From contig CAKRVB010000004.1 in assembly GCA_934408725.1 (NCBI GenBank), forward strand, positions 58,536 through 122,535: DNA of 64,000 nt. The letters are read 5' to 3'. The position numbers were made by a program, and so were the translations under genes. The stretch comes from an uncultured Marvinbryantia sp. GTDB taxonomy: Bacteria; Bacillota; Clostridia; Lachnospirales; Lachnospiraceae. This document shows, piece after piece, positions 9,398 to 18,639 of the stretch (the stretch's first letter is position 1; each line of letters begins with the position of its first letter). The notes beneath the pieces were generated by a model. That model saw only the letters and a list, made by a program, of their open reading frames with translations, was not told the origin of the DNA and did not search any database.

Positions 9398-10265
9398 TCG
9401 GCCACCACGGTGGATCTGCCTTGAACTGCATCTGCTCCCCGGTGATGGGATGCCGAAAGGCCAGTTTCCAGGAATGCAGGGCCTGATGATACAGAATTCG
9501 ATAGTCTGGATGATACAGATAATCTCCTGTCAGTGGATGTCCAATATACTTCATGTGTACCCGAATCTGATGGGTTCTCCCTGTTTCCAGTTTCAATCGA
9601 ACCAATGAATATCCATTCCACTCATCCAGCCTCCAGAAATGAGTCACCGCCCGGTCACCTTTTTCAAAATCCACGCACCGCTCAATCACAGATTCTTCTT
9701 TTCTGGCAATCGGTGCATCGATCACACCCGATTCCGGCACCTTGCCTTCCGCAAGAGCCAGATACTCCCTGTGTATTTCCCTCTTTTTGCTCATATCGGA
9801 AAGTATTCCGCCACTAAGCATATTTTTTGCCACAATCAAGAGCCCTGTGGTATCCCGGTCCAGTCGATTGATACAGCGATAGACAAAGGGTTGTCCCTGT
9901 TTTTCAAAATACCACATCAACGCATTGGCCAGCGTATTATCATAATTATTGATCGATGGATGGATTGGCATATCTGCCGGTTTATTGATGACCATCAGGT
10001 CTTCATCCTCATAGACAATAGTAAGCGGGAGCTCCCTTGCCACAATCTGCTCCGAGGATTCTTCCTCAACAATATGGATTTCCAGCACATCGCCTTCTTT
10101 CAGTGTCTGTCCCACATAAGCCCATTCTCCGTTTAGAAGAATACCATGTTCTGTTTTTTTCAGGTGAATGATCACATGTCTGGAATAGCCCTGGCTCCGT
10201 AGGAAATCTCCGATCCGCATACCTGCATTTTCCGCATTTCCCCGATATCGTAATGTTCTGTTCAT
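9372..10265 (-). CDS. RluA family RNA pseudouridine synthase
   Basis: Enzyme converting specific uridines in rRNA or tRNA to pseudouridine. The 297-residue product has an N-terminal S4-like RNA-binding part (residues 10-60, DFLRSQGYSRHVIIHLKK) and a catalytic domain with the family motif INRLDRDTTGLLIVAKN, in which the aspartate is the nucleophile, then LETGRTHQIRVHMKYIGHPLTGDYLY. I chose the ATG at 10265 because AAAGGAG lies 7 nt upstream. Several RluA paralogues are usual in Firmicutes, so the target uridine cannot be assigned. The final residues ETEFSGF come from the palindromic repeat; the normal family end would be slightly earlier. Confidence 0.92.
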   Translation of the reverse strand: MNRTLRYRGNAENAGMRIGDFLRSQGYSRHVIIHLKKTEHGILLNGEWAYVGQTLKEGDVLEIHIVEEESSEQIVARELPLTIVYEDEDLMVINKPADMPIHPSINNYDNTLANALMWYFEKQGQPFVYRCINRLDRDTTGLLIVAKNMLSGGILSDMSKKREIHREYLALAEGKVPESGVIDAPIARKEESVIERCVDFEKGDRAVTHFWRLDEWNGYSLVRLKLETGRTHQIRVHMKYIGHPLTGDYLYHPDYRILYHQALHSWKLAFRHPITGEQMQFKADPPWWPMETEFSGF

Positions 10266-10320
10266 GCTCTTGCTCCTTTGCTCTGTATCCATTTGCTATG
10301 TGCATCTTCACACTGCTGTC

Positions 10321-11235
10321 TCATTCATTGATTCCCTCTCCGTCAAATGCCGGTATGAAGCTCTCACCCACCGGATCTCCCTCCTGGAAAAATCCATTCT
10401 CGATCCCAAGTTCCATCGCAAAATCCAGAAGCCGATTATACTCCCGTCTGGTTACCCTCCGGTTCAGCTCTGGATAAGCAGCAATCTGAGGCATTGGAGT
10501 ATACTGGCTCATAATGCTGATGAAGATCTGATCCCGATAGGTTGTATAAAGATAGTTCAATACGGCCTTTGAATCCTTTACATGCCCCGGCAATAACAGA
10601 TGCCGCACAATGACCCCTTTTCTCATCAGGCCACGCTCATCAAATTCTGCTTTCGGACACTGCCTCACCATCTCCGCCAGCGCTATCTTCGCCACCTCAG
10701 GATAATCTCCTGCACGGGAATACTTTCTTGCCAGATCTGCATCCATATATTTCATATCCGGCAGATAAATATCTACCAGTCCATCCAGAAGACGCAGTGC
10801 TTCTGGCTTCTCATAGCCGCTGCTGTTGTATACCACCGGTATCTGCAGTCCCTGTACCTTTGCCAGCTTCAAAGCTTCAGCCACTGCCGGCAGATAATGT
10901 CCTGCCGTCACCAGATTGATATTATTTGCCCCCTGTGCCTGCAGATTCAGGCAGATCCGGGCCAGTTGCTCTACGGTCACAGTCTTTCCTGCCTGGCCTC
11001 TGGAAATGTCTGTATTCTGGCAAAAAACGCATCCCAGGGCACATCCTGTGAAAAAGATCGCTCCCGATCCTTCCTTTCCTGATATACAAGGCTCCTCCCA
11101 GAAATGAAGGGCGGCTCTTGCCACCCTCATCTGTGCGTCTGTATGACAGGCCCCTGTATTCCCGGTTATTCTGTTCACTCCACAGGCTCTTGGGCACAAC
11201 GTGCAGTGTTCTAATTGTTTCATCCATTCTTCCAT
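10321..11235 (-). CDS. Radical SAM protein, PflA-like activase homologue
   Basis: A 304-residue radical SAM enzyme with the cluster motif CALGCVFC (CxxxCxxC) near residue 68. An additional N-terminal cysteine set, CTLCPRACGVNR, is typical of this subgroup, often labelled pyruvate formate-lyase activating enzyme-like. Later segments include VTAGHYLPAVAEAL, VYNSSGYEKPEAL, DIYLPDMKYMD and IVRHLLLPGH. It lacks a neighbouring glycyl-radical enzyme, so the true substrate is unknown. It runs in the same direction as, and about 55 nt upstream of, the pseudouridine synthase. Confidence 0.85.
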   Translation of the reverse strand: MEEWMKQLEHCTLCPRACGVNRITGNTGACHTDAQMRVARAALHFWEEPCISGKEGSGAIFFTGCALGCVFCQNTDISRGQAGKTVTVEQLARICLNLQAQGANNINLVTAGHYLPAVAEALKLAKVQGLQIPVVYNSSGYEKPEALRLLDGLVDIYLPDMKYMDADLARKYSRAGDYPEVAKIALAEMVRQCPKAEFDERGLMRKGVIVRHLLLPGHVKDSKAVLNYLYTTYRDQIFISIMSQYTPMPQIAAYPELNRRVTRREYNRLLDFAMELGIENGFFQEGDPVGESFIPAFDGEGINE

Positions 11236-11279
11236 ATCTTTTTTTTCATCGTTCCTATGTCTGTATCTGTTTGCCTGAT

Positions 11280-11326
11280 GTAACTGTTCCGTTCCCTCAC
11301 AGTTACAGTGAGTTCTGAATAGTTAT
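11280..11326. repeat. Short copy of the GTAWCTGTTCAG hairpin element
   Basis: GTAACTGT (11280-11287) pairs with ACAGTTAC (11299-11306) across TCCGTTCCCTC, and the right edge CTGAATAGTTAT (11315-11326) mirrors the left. It resembles the ends of the 143-bp element at 59146-59288 without its central hairpins. Confidence 0.55.
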
Positions 11327-11336
11327 TTCCTGACAT

Positions 11337-13424
11337 TTAAGTATCCAGATATTCCAGTGGCGCAAACTGCCGGATAAATTCCTTTTTTCCATAATCTGGA
11401 AATTCCACCACGATCTGCATCTCTTTTTCTTCTACGATCTCTCCGATTCCATACTTGGCATGACGTACACGCCGGCTCCGGGCTGTAGTATCGACCGCCA
11501 CACTTTCTCTGCTTCCCACCTGTTCCATTGGCACCGCCTCTGTGACCTGCACATTTTCTTTCTGTCTGACCTGTTCCATCTGCTTCTTGATATCCTGCAG
11601 ATGTGCCTGCGCACTTCCCCGGTCTCTTCTCTGTTCCCTGAAATCCTCTGGGGCTTCCACCAGCCGTTCTGGCAGGAAACGTAAGAACCTGCCTGGTCCC
11701 GGCATTACCCGTGGTCCGTCCGGACTGGTATAATAGGACAGTTCCAGATATTCTTTTGCTCTGGTCATTCCTACAAAAAACAGACGCCGCTCTTCTTCCT
11801 CTGATTCCATTCCACCTGAAAGCAGCGGAATCAGTCCATAATTCACTCCGATCAGAAAAACATAATCAAATTCCAGTCCTTTGGATGCATGCAGAGTCAT
11901 CAGCTTTACTTTGTCTGACTGCTCTGTCTCCTGCTCATCTAACTGCATGCCGGAAAGTGCCAGCTGATTCAGACACGCCCCTAATCCCTGGTTCTGAATG
12001 TCCATTCTCTCAAGACTGTTCAACATCTGTTTTACATCATGCATATCCTTCTGATACGAAGCACTGGTGGGAAGAATCTGCTCCTCCAGATGCAGCTGCG
12101 CAAGCAGCGTCTCCTTCCAGTTTTCCGTTTTTTCCGCATCTGTGCCTTTTTCCTGCAGGCACAGAATGCGTTCCAGGAGATTTGAATTCTTCCTCAATCC
12201 CGCTTCTCTCTTTTCAATTCTGGCTTTTTCCAGCTCTTTCGCTGCCTTTTTCTGCGTCCACCCTTCTCCATACTGCTTATCACACAGTACCTGCATCAGA
12301 CTGGCTTCATCCTCTGGATAACAGATGGACTTCAACACATAGAAAAACCAGTGCAATACCGGAATCTCCTGCATACTCTTTTTGACCGATACCTGACAGG
12401 GAATTCCATAGCGCTGCAACGTCTTTTCCAGAATCTCCGACTGACTCTGCAAACGGTAAAAAATACCGATTTCGCCATATGCAATCCCCTGCTGATGCAG
12501 CGCCCGGATTCTCCCTGCCAGATAATCCGCCTCCTGAAATGAATCATAATGTTTCTTTATAACAATCTTCTGCCCCTGCTCCCGGCAGCCTTCCAATGGT
12601 GCACCATTTTGCAGAAATCGCTTTGCCGCTTCCAGGATCGTCCCGGTTGATCGATAATTGACCGGAAGTGACAGCTCTCTTGCCTGATATTTCATGCGCA
12701 GAAGCGGAAAAATCTGAAATACACTTCCACGCCAGCTGTAGATCACCTGATTGGGATCCCCTACTGCAAACAAATGCGTCTCCGGCTTCTTCAACTGTTC
12801 CAGGAATGCCATTTGAAGCTGATCACAGTCCTGTACTTCGTCAATAATGATCCACTGTAAGACAAGCATTTCCGGGTGACTTTGCAGTAACTGTGTCGCA
12901 TTTTGCAAAAGTTCCCGATATGTCATCTTATTCTGCTTTTTCTTTTCTGCCTTCAATAACTCCATCAGCTGGGGCCAGTCATCCTGATACCGCACCTTTC
13001 GACCATCTGTCCGTTCTTCCTGATCCAGCCGTTTTTTCATACGATTCTTATATTTAATCTTCAGCCCATGCTCTCCTGCCAGCTGCAGCGCCATCTCCAG
13101 TTCTTCTTCCGGTGTCATCACCTGAAAATCAGACTGATATCCCAATTCTTCCACTGGCAAATACTCCTGCAGCATTCTTAATGCCACTCCATGAAACGTG
13201 CCAGACAGATCATACTGGCAGCCCATACGATCCCGAATCTCTCCTGCCGCCTTATTCGTAAAAGTCAATACACACATTTCGGAAAAGGGTACCTGCTTTT
13301 CTTCATGAAGATAACGAATCTTCTCAATTAAAACAGTGGTCTTTCCACTTCCCACATTAGCATTTACCAGACAGGCATTGCTTTCATCCAGAACCGCCTC
13401 CTGCTGATATCGATTTAACTGCAT
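11337..13424 (-). CDS. UvrD/PcrA-like ATP-dependent DNA helicase
   Basis: Superfamily 1A 3'-5' DNA helicase of 695 residues. Motifs in order: Q motif LNRYQQEAV, Walker A NANVGSGKTT, motif Ia TNKAAGEI, Walker B IIDEVQDCD, GDPNQVIYSWRG, NYRSTGTI, LMTLHASKGLEFDYVFLIGV and MTRAKEYLELSY. The C-terminus (KYGIGEIVEEKEMQIVVEF) is the Tudor-like domain that in PcrA binds RNA polymerase. I chose the ATG at 13424 with AAGGG upstream; an alternative ATG at 13454 overlaps the preceding gene. At about 700 residues it is near the normal length of PcrA but more divergent, so it may be a second UvrD-family helicase next to a repair-type MrfA homologue. Confidence 0.9.
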   Translation of the reverse strand: MQLNRYQQEAVLDESNACLVNANVGSGKTTVLIEKIRYLHEEKQVPFSEMCVLTFTNKAAGEIRDRMGCQYDLSGTFHGVALRMLQEYLPVEELGYQSDFQVMTPEEELEMALQLAGEHGLKIKYKNRMKKRLDQEERTDGRKVRYQDDWPQLMELLKAEKKKQNKMTYRELLQNATQLLQSHPEMLVLQWIIIDEVQDCDQLQMAFLEQLKKPETHLFAVGDPNQVIYSWRGSVFQIFPLLRMKYQARELSLPVNYRSTGTILEAAKRFLQNGAPLEGCREQGQKIVIKKHYDSFQEADYLAGRIRALHQQGIAYGEIGIFYRLQSQSEILEKTLQRYGIPCQVSVKKSMQEIPVLHWFFYVLKSICYPEDEASLMQVLCDKQYGEGWTQKKAAKELEKARIEKREAGLRKNSNLLERILCLQEKGTDAEKTENWKETLLAQLHLEEQILPTSASYQKDMHDVKQMLNSLERMDIQNQGLGACLNQLALSGMQLDEQETEQSDKVKLMTLHASKGLEFDYVFLIGVNYGLIPLLSGGMESEEEERRLFFVGMTRAKEYLELSYYTSPDGPRVMPGPGRFLRFLPERLVEAPEDFREQRRDRGSAQAHLQDIKKQMEQVRQKENVQVTEAVPMEQVGSRESVAVDTTARSRRVRHAKYGIGEIVEEKEMQIVVEFPDYGKKEFIRQFAPLEYLDT

Positions 13425-13443
13425 CTTGTCCCTTTCTGTTTTC

Positions 13444-16104
13444 CTATTTTTCATATCTGCGAAGCATTTTATCCTGCTTTGCTTTTCGATCCTGCTGTAT
13501 TTCTGCAGACTTCTGGCTTTGATCTGCCATCACAGTCAGTCTGGTACCCACCGGCAGTTCTACATAATAATCCAGTACATTTTTCAATCCGGCCAGATTG
13601 GTATCTGCCATGGCCCAGTCTGCATAAAACTGATGCTTCACTGTCAGACAAATGGTCTTTTCTGATACCTGCACCTGCTTTACACTGGCAAAAAATGCCG
13701 CAAACGTTTCTCCATTTTCTCTTGCATTCCGTACAAATTCCGGCCATTTTTCAGAAAGATTCTTCAACGTAAATGGCTTTTGTTTCCAGATCGTTGGTGC
13801 CCAGGAAACTACTTTCGTACTTTTTGGCACATCTTCTTCTGCAAGCAGATTCTTCAGCCCCCACAGCACAATCTGTTTATCCAGACGGTGGTCCCCCACG
13901 CAGGCCACACAGCCATCTTTGCACTTGCAGCCGCTTACCATGCGAATCGCCTGCTGCACTGCCTGGGGTATCAGATCATAGATTTTTTCTGAAAATCCCA
14001 GTCCACCCACATAACGGTCATAGAAAAACAGCTCTGTCTCCTGATCAGTAAATCCAGCCAGTTCCATGGCATTTAATGACGTTGTCACACCAATGTCTTC
14101 CTGTTCCGTCATAGTCACCATCTGCGCTGCATTTTTCAATGCAAAACAGAGTCCTTCAAAATGATTGTTTCGAATATATCTGCCCTCTTTATCTGGCTGC
14201 AATAGCCCACGATAAGTGCGCACTACATTGTCCGGAATCCAAATCCAGGTTCCTTCCGTCTCATATTCTTTCGTCAGCGGCTTTCGAAGCTGCTCCCATC
14301 CCAGATTCTGATGATTGTGAAACTGCAGCTTCTTATACATATAGACATAATCTTCTACTTTCAAATCTCCAAACTGAAGCCTGGTTCGCTCCCAGGTCTG
14401 ACTCTTGTGCTCATGCACAATCTCAATATTTGTCTCACCACCAGATACCGTATAATAGTTTCCATGAAAAGGAATGGCATAGCCGGTCTTACTCTCCAGA
14501 TTCAGCTCCACTACCTGCCAGGAATCTCCGTCATGCAGATAAACTGCACCCGGATAAATCTCCCGAAAGGCCTGGCTCTCATCCATTCGTGTGATCACTT
14601 TTCCGTTGTCACGTGCAATCAGCTGATACTGATTTTCATCTATATTACGCATGGAAAATTCACCTGCCGGATATTCTCCGCCTGCCCATGCAAATCGTCC
14701 ATTCTGACTGCGCACTTCATCCATATTCAAAAGTACCGGAATCGCTTCCCCAAGATCCGGGAATACTGCCATATCATCCAGTGAAAGTGGTAACTCCGCT
14801 GCTGCGGCCCGGATATGAGCCAGTTCAATCAACAGATTATCCGGATCAATCACAGCATTCTCACTGCTGTTTGCAAAGAGCCAGTCTGGCTCCAGTGCAA
14901 TATACTGATCCATTGGCTGCTGATCCAGAATCAGATAGCTGGTACTTCCTTTCCCGCTTCGTCCCGCTCGTCCGGTCTGCTGCCAGAAGGAAGCTCTGGT
15001 TCCCGGATATCCCACCAGCACGGTAGTACTGATCTGCCCGATATCGATTCCCAGTTCCAGCGCATTGGTGGATACCAGTCCCAGCAACTCTCCCGCAATC
15101 ATTTTGCGCTCGATCTCTTTTCGTTCTTCCGGTGTATAACCACCCCGGTAACCTGAGATCAAACCTGCCTGATCCAGGCGGTCTCTGGTCTCTTTCAGCA
15201 CAATCTCTACATTTCTTCTGGAACGTGTAAATGCCAGAAAACTCTTTTCTTCTTCTATCAACCGGGGCAGCATCTGCGCTGCTACCGCTGCCGTAGACTC
15301 CTGTCCATAGTAATTTCCATCTTTCCCCTGAATCTTAGGGGGCTGCACCAGACAATATCTGCGCTCTGCTGCACCAGATCCATCATGGCTGACACAGGCA
15401 AAGGATTTCCCACAGATCTTTTCTGCCAGTTCTACCGGATTGGCTATGGTGGCCGAACTGCACAAGAACTGCGGTGCTCCATGATAATACCGGCAGATAC
15501 GATCCATACGGCGACAGACATTTGCCATATGCGATCCAAAAGCTCCACGATAAGTATGCAGTTCATCCAGTACCACAAACTTTAAATTGGCAAAAATGAA
15601 ATCAAATCCATACTTGCTGTGATTCGGAAGCATCGATCCGTTCAGCATCTCCGGATTTGTCAGAATAATATTGGCACTTTTTCGAATACGGCTGCGTTCC
15701 GCCACCGGTGTGTCCCCGTCATACACTCCCGCACTGATCCTGCTTTTTCCAAAATAGTTCAGCATTGGCTGTAAGGCACGGTACTGATCTGCCGCCAGTG
15801 CCTTGGTTGGGTAGACAAAGATTGCACGAGTCTGTGGATTTTCCAAAACAGCCTGCACCACCGGAAGCAGAAAGCTTAAAGTCTTTCCACTGGCCGTAGA
15901 TGTGGTGATTACCACATGCTTCTTCTCCTGTGCAAGTTCAAACATCTCTGCCTGATGGACATAAAGTTTTTCTATTTTCTGTTCTTTCAGATATGCTTTT
16001 AACTCCTGATGCAGCATTTCCGGGTACTCTGCATATTCTGCTGTTCTTTCCGGTATGATTTTTTCATAAATAATGCAGTCATCCCCATACTTGTCGAAAG
16101 CCAT
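13444..16104 (-). CDS. DEAD/DEAH helicase with DUF1998, MrfA/YprA-like
   Basis: An 886-residue superfamily 2 helicase resembling Bacillus subtilis MrfA (YprA), which acts in repair of mitomycin-C damage. Motifs: TTSTASGKTLSFLLP (Walker A, about residue 77), DELHTYRG (motif II with H-type ending), SSATIANP and QQTGRAGRSGKG. The C-terminal MrfA-specific zinc region carries four cysteines in CKCKDGCVACVGDHRLDKQ near residue 730. Family knowledge supports 3'-5' DNA unwinding with a nuclease partner (MrfB in Bacillus), which I do not see in this window. It sits between a small unknown gene and the UvrD-like helicase, both on the same strand, suggesting a repair cluster. Confidence 0.9.
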   Translation of the reverse strand: MAFDKYGDDCIIYEKIIPERTAEYAEYPEMLHQELKAYLKEQKIEKLYVHQAEMFELAQEKKHVVITTSTASGKTLSFLLPVVQAVLENPQTRAIFVYPTKALAADQYRALQPMLNYFGKSRISAGVYDGDTPVAERSRIRKSANIILTNPEMLNGSMLPNHSKYGFDFIFANLKFVVLDELHTYRGAFGSHMANVCRRMDRICRYYHGAPQFLCSSATIANPVELAEKICGKSFACVSHDGSGAAERRYCLVQPPKIQGKDGNYYGQESTAAVAAQMLPRLIEEEKSFLAFTRSRRNVEIVLKETRDRLDQAGLISGYRGGYTPEERKEIERKMIAGELLGLVSTNALELGIDIGQISTTVLVGYPGTRASFWQQTGRAGRSGKGSTSYLILDQQPMDQYIALEPDWLFANSSENAVIDPDNLLIELAHIRAAAAELPLSLDDMAVFPDLGEAIPVLLNMDEVRSQNGRFAWAGGEYPAGEFSMRNIDENQYQLIARDNGKVITRMDESQAFREIYPGAVYLHDGDSWQVVELNLESKTGYAIPFHGNYYTVSGGETNIEIVHEHKSQTWERTRLQFGDLKVEDYVYMYKKLQFHNHQNLGWEQLRKPLTKEYETEGTWIWIPDNVVRTYRGLLQPDKEGRYIRNNHFEGLCFALKNAAQMVTMTEQEDIGVTTSLNAMELAGFTDQETELFFYDRYVGGLGFSEKIYDLIPQAVQQAIRMVSGCKCKDGCVACVGDHRLDKQIVLWGLKNLLAEEDVPKSTKVVSWAPTIWKQKPFTLKNLSEKWPEFVRNARENGETFAAFFASVKQVQVSEKTICLTVKHQFYADWAMADTNLAGLKNVLDYYVELPVGTRLTVMADQSQKSAEIQQDRKAKQDKMLRRYEK

Positions 16105-16113
16105 TGATTCCTG

Positions 16114-16371
16114 TTACCCTTCTACAATCAGGTATCTGCCATCTGGAAGTGGAAATACTTCACTGGCTTCCAGAATCTCTTCCTCAGACATACCGGCAAT
16201 ATCCATATTGTCCTTGAAATATTTTTTTACTTCTTTCATATCCTTTTTTACAACAGCCAGAGAATCCTCCAGAAAATACTCTGCTTCTTCCAAAGTCTCT
16301 GCTACCGGCTCGTCAAATAACTGGGTCTGTTTCTCTAAAAATGTCTCCAGGCAAACTTTATCATACTGCAT
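16114..16371 (-). CDS. Small acidic protein of unknown function
   Basis: An 85-residue acidic, helical protein that I do not recognise (ETLEEAEYFLEDSLAVVKKDMKEVKKYF, then PLPDGRYLIVEG). No signal or membrane segment. The ATG at 16371 is preceded by AGGAGG at the right distance, better than an upstream ATG at 16416. It lies 9 nt before the MrfA-like helicase, so cotranscription is likely, but no function can be inferred beyond that. Confidence 0.7.
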   Translation of the reverse strand: MQYDKVCLETFLEKQTQLFDEPVAETLEEAEYFLEDSLAVVKKDMKEVKKYFKDNMDIAGMSEEEILEASEVFPLPDGRYLIVEG

Positions 16372-16479
16372 AATTATCCTCCTGTTCGTCCCGTGAAAGG
16401 GTTGCTTTTCTTCCATTAGAATCCTATAATAAACTGCGAACGCTAATTCTACCTACTATTATATATTCTGGGGGTATTT

Positions 16480-17202
16480 ATGAACAGTTATAATTTACAA
16501 AATTTTCGTGACGGGCTCCGGGACGGCATTCCCATTGCTCTCGGCTACCTTGCCGTATCTTTTACACTTGGTATTGCCGCCAGGAATTTTGGCATTCATG
16601 CGTTTCCTGCCACCATCATGAGCCTGACGAACTTTACTTCTGCCGGAGAATTTGCAGCTTTAAGTATTATCAGTATGGGAGCTCCTTATCTGGAACTGGC
16701 ACTGTCTCAGGCCATTATCAATCTGCGTTATCTGCTGATGTCCTGTGCTCTGTCTCAGAAGCTGTCAGAAGACACCTCTCTGTTTCACCGCTTCTGGACG
16801 GGTTTCTTCATCACAGATGAGATCTTTGGCGTTTCTTCGTCGCGGTCTGGAAAGCTGAATCCATTTTATACATATGGAACTGCCGCAGTGGCGATCCCTG
16901 GATGGGCACTGGGCACCTGTCTTGGCGTAGTTCTTGGAACTGCATTGCCTGCCCGGATCACCAGAGCCTTAAGTGTGGCTCTGTATGGCATGTTTCTGGC
17001 TGTCATCATTCCTCCTGCAAGAAAAAATAAAGTCATTGCAGGACTGGTGATCACAGCCATGCTATGCAGCAGTCTGTTCTCTTATCTGCCATTCCTGTCA
17101 GGTATTTCTACCGGTATGAAAGTCATTATCCTGACCATTTTGTTATCCGGTGCTGCCGCAATTCTTTTTCCAGTAAAGGAGGATAACAAAGATGACGAAT
17201 AA
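16480..17202 (+). CDS. azlC: AzlC family branched-chain amino acid exporter subunit
   Basis: Large membrane subunit of the AzlCD exporter, which in Bacillus exports branched-chain amino acids and their analogues. The 240-residue product has about seven membrane helices and the family stretches RDGIPIALGYLAVSFTLG, FTSAGEFAALS, INLRYLLMSCALS and FFITDEIFGVS. GGGGG lies 6 nt before the ATG. It overlaps azlD by 11 nt. No Lrp-type regulator is adjacent. Confidence 0.93.
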   Translation: MNSYNLQNFRDGLRDGIPIALGYLAVSFTLGIAARNFGIHAFPATIMSLTNFTSAGEFAALSIISMGAPYLELALSQAIINLRYLLMSCALSQKLSEDTSLFHRFWTGFFITDEIFGVSSSRSGKLNPFYTYGTAAVAIPGWALGTCLGVVLGTALPARITRALSVALYGMFLAVIIPPARKNKVIAGLVITAMLCSSLFSYLPFLSGISTGMKVIILTILLSGAAAILFPVKEDNKDDE

Positions 17203-17503
17203 TATTTATATCTATATTGCAATCATGGTACTCGTTACCTCTCTGATCCGCATTTTGCCACTGACACTGATTCGTAAGGAAATCAAGAACGTTACCCTTC
17301 GTTCCTTTCTGTATTACATTCCTTACGTCACTCTGGCTGTTATGACCTTCCCGGCCATTTTATCTGCTACCGGAAGTCTCATCTCCGCATGGGCAGCTCT
17401 GGCTGTTGCTGTGATCGCCGCCTGGATGGGAAAAAGCCTCTTTTTTGTCTCCTCCGCAGCCTGCATCGTAGTATTTGTGTTGGAACTGATCATGCGGATA
17501 TAG
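17192..17503 (+). CDS. azlD: AzlD family branched-chain amino acid exporter subunit
   Basis: A 103-residue small membrane subunit with three or four hydrophobic segments, containing the typical RILPLTLIRKEI and SFLYYIPYVTLAVMTFPAIL. Its start lies inside the end of azlC and AAAGGAGG precedes it, so the two proteins are translationally coupled, as is usual for this pair. Confidence 0.92.
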   Translation: MTNNIYIYIAIMVLVTSLIRILPLTLIRKEIKNVTLRSFLYYIPYVTLAVMTFPAILSATGSLISAWAALAVAVIAAWMGKSLFFVSSAACIVVFVLELIMRI

Positions 17504-17529
17504 AGCATGAATAAATTTACAAAAATTGC

Positions 17530-17558
17530 TTGACAGTTTAGTACTCATATGGTAGTAT
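17530..17558 (+). promoter_or_regulatory. Promoter of tRNA-Thr
   Basis: TTGACA (17530-17535), 17-bp spacer, TAGTAT (17553-17558), 28 nt before the mature 5' end of the tRNA. Confidence 0.8.
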
Positions 17559-17585
17559 ATCTAACTGTAGCGAGCAATCGCTCAG

Positions 17586-17658
17586 GCTGATGTGGCACAG
17601 GTGGTAGCGCACCTCATTGGTAATGAGGAGGTCACGGGTTCAACTCCCGTCATCAGCT
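17586..17658 (+). tRNA. tRNA-Thr (anticodon GGT)
   Basis: GCTGATG (17586-17592) pairs with CATCAGC (17651-17657), discriminator T. The anticodon stem CCTCA/TGAGG encloses loop TTGGTAA with anticodon GGT, and the T arm is ACGGG/CCCGT around TTCAACT. The D stem GCAC/GCGC carries one mismatch. CCA is not encoded. Confidence 0.95.
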
Positions 17659-17663
17659 TGCTT

Positions 17664-17694
17664 AACGGATGATCAGACGATTATCCGTTTTTTG
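17664..17694 (+). terminator. Terminator of tRNA-Thr
   Basis: AACGGAT (17664-17670) pairs with ATCCGTT (17683-17689), followed by a run of T. Confidence 0.75.
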
Positions 17695-17749
17695 TTGCAT
17701 AGGAATCTTGCATAAGCATGGACTTTGATTTATTGCTCGCATAAATGTC

Positions 17750-17792
17750 AAAAGCCTCATCCCATTTCTTTTCAGATTTGGGTGAGGCTTTA
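17750..17792 (-). terminator. Probable terminator of the Ig-like gene operon
   Basis: AAAGCCTCA and TGAGGCTTT arms flank an AT-rich loop with inner CCCA/TGGG pairing. Read on the minus strand it lies about 100 nt after the stop at 17896 and ends in TTTT, so it is the likely end of the cysS-mrnC-rlmB-Ig transcript. Confidence 0.5.
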
Positions 17793-17895
17793 CAGACTGG
17801 AAACATTTATGATTATAGCAGATTATTTTGCTAATTTTCTATTTTTGCAAAATCGGCAGTTTAAAAAGCAAAATCGTCAATTTCGTCCCATTGGC

Positions 17896-18639
17896 TTACC
17901 GCACTGTGACTTTTATCTTTCGTTTTTTGCTGCCGGATTTCACTGTGATGTACGTTGTTCCTTTCTTTTTCGCTGTAACGATACCTTTTCCTGATACAGA
18001 GGCAATCTTTTTCCTGCTGCTCTGAAAAGTCGCTTTCTCACTGGAGGTCAGTGGCTGCCTTTCCCAGATAATGCGGTATGTTTCTCCTTTCTTTAGGGTA
18101 ATGGCTGTTTTTCCGACATTCAGCTTCTTTGTCTTTACTCTTCCTTTCTGGACTTTAATCAGACATTTTGCTGTGGCACCACTTTGCATTGTTACGGTTA
18201 TTGTAGTCTTTCCCGTCTTTCTGGCTGTGATCTTTCCTGTTCTGGCATTGACGACAGCTGCTTTTTTGTTTGAGCTGCTCCAGCTGGCTACCGCATCTCC
18301 TGCGCTGTACTCTTTTATTTTTAACGTTGTGGTACTCTTTTTCACCTGAAGAGGAAGACTGGTAGCGTTCAACTTAACTATAGCCGGAATTGCTGCATCA
18401 TTTTCATTAACTTTTGCATTACTAAAAGTCAGTTTTCCGGTACTTTCCGTATTTTCTTCCCCCGCATTTACAATCACTACATATTCACCGCTGTATGTTT
18501 TTCCCGGTTCTCCTTCCGTAACAGCAGCACAGGCTTCCTGCCCGCTGATCATGACGATCAGCAGGAACAGAAAGCCTGCAAAATATCCGGTATGATTTCC
18601 TGTTCTATTTTTCGCCAAGCCGTTGACGCACGATCTCAT
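17896..18639 (-). CDS. Secreted Ig-like (BIG2-type) domain protein
   Basis: A 247-residue exported protein. The N-terminus has a basic stretch and hydrophobic core (FAGFLFLLIVMIS) ending near ACA, a plausible Sec signal. The body holds two bacterial Ig-like repeats: one around residues 95-160 (ASWSSSNKKAAVVNARTGKITARKTG) and one around 165-247 (TFQSSRKKIASVSGKGIVTAKKKG). Such domains bind surfaces or carbohydrate. The start overlaps rlmB by 35 nt and has no strong ribosome site, so the true start is uncertain and translation may be coupled. It has no evident functional link to the rRNA-processing genes ahead of it. Confidence 0.75.
   Translation of the reverse strand: MRSCVNGLAKNRTGNHTGYFAGFLFLLIVMISGQEACAAVTEGEPGKTYSGEYVVIVNAGEENTESTGKLTFSNAKVNENDAAIPAIVKLNATSLPLQVKKSTTTLKIKEYSAGDAVASWSSSNKKAAVVNARTGKITARKTGKTTITVTMQSGATAKCLIKVQKGRVKTKKLNVGKTAITLKKGETYRIIWERQPLTSSEKATFQSSRKKIASVSGKGIVTAKKKGTTYITVKSGSKKRKIKVTVR

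Noticed and set aside
11337-16104. Long plus-strand open frames across the helicase genes
   Set aside because: They are shadows of two well-conserved minus-strand helicases.
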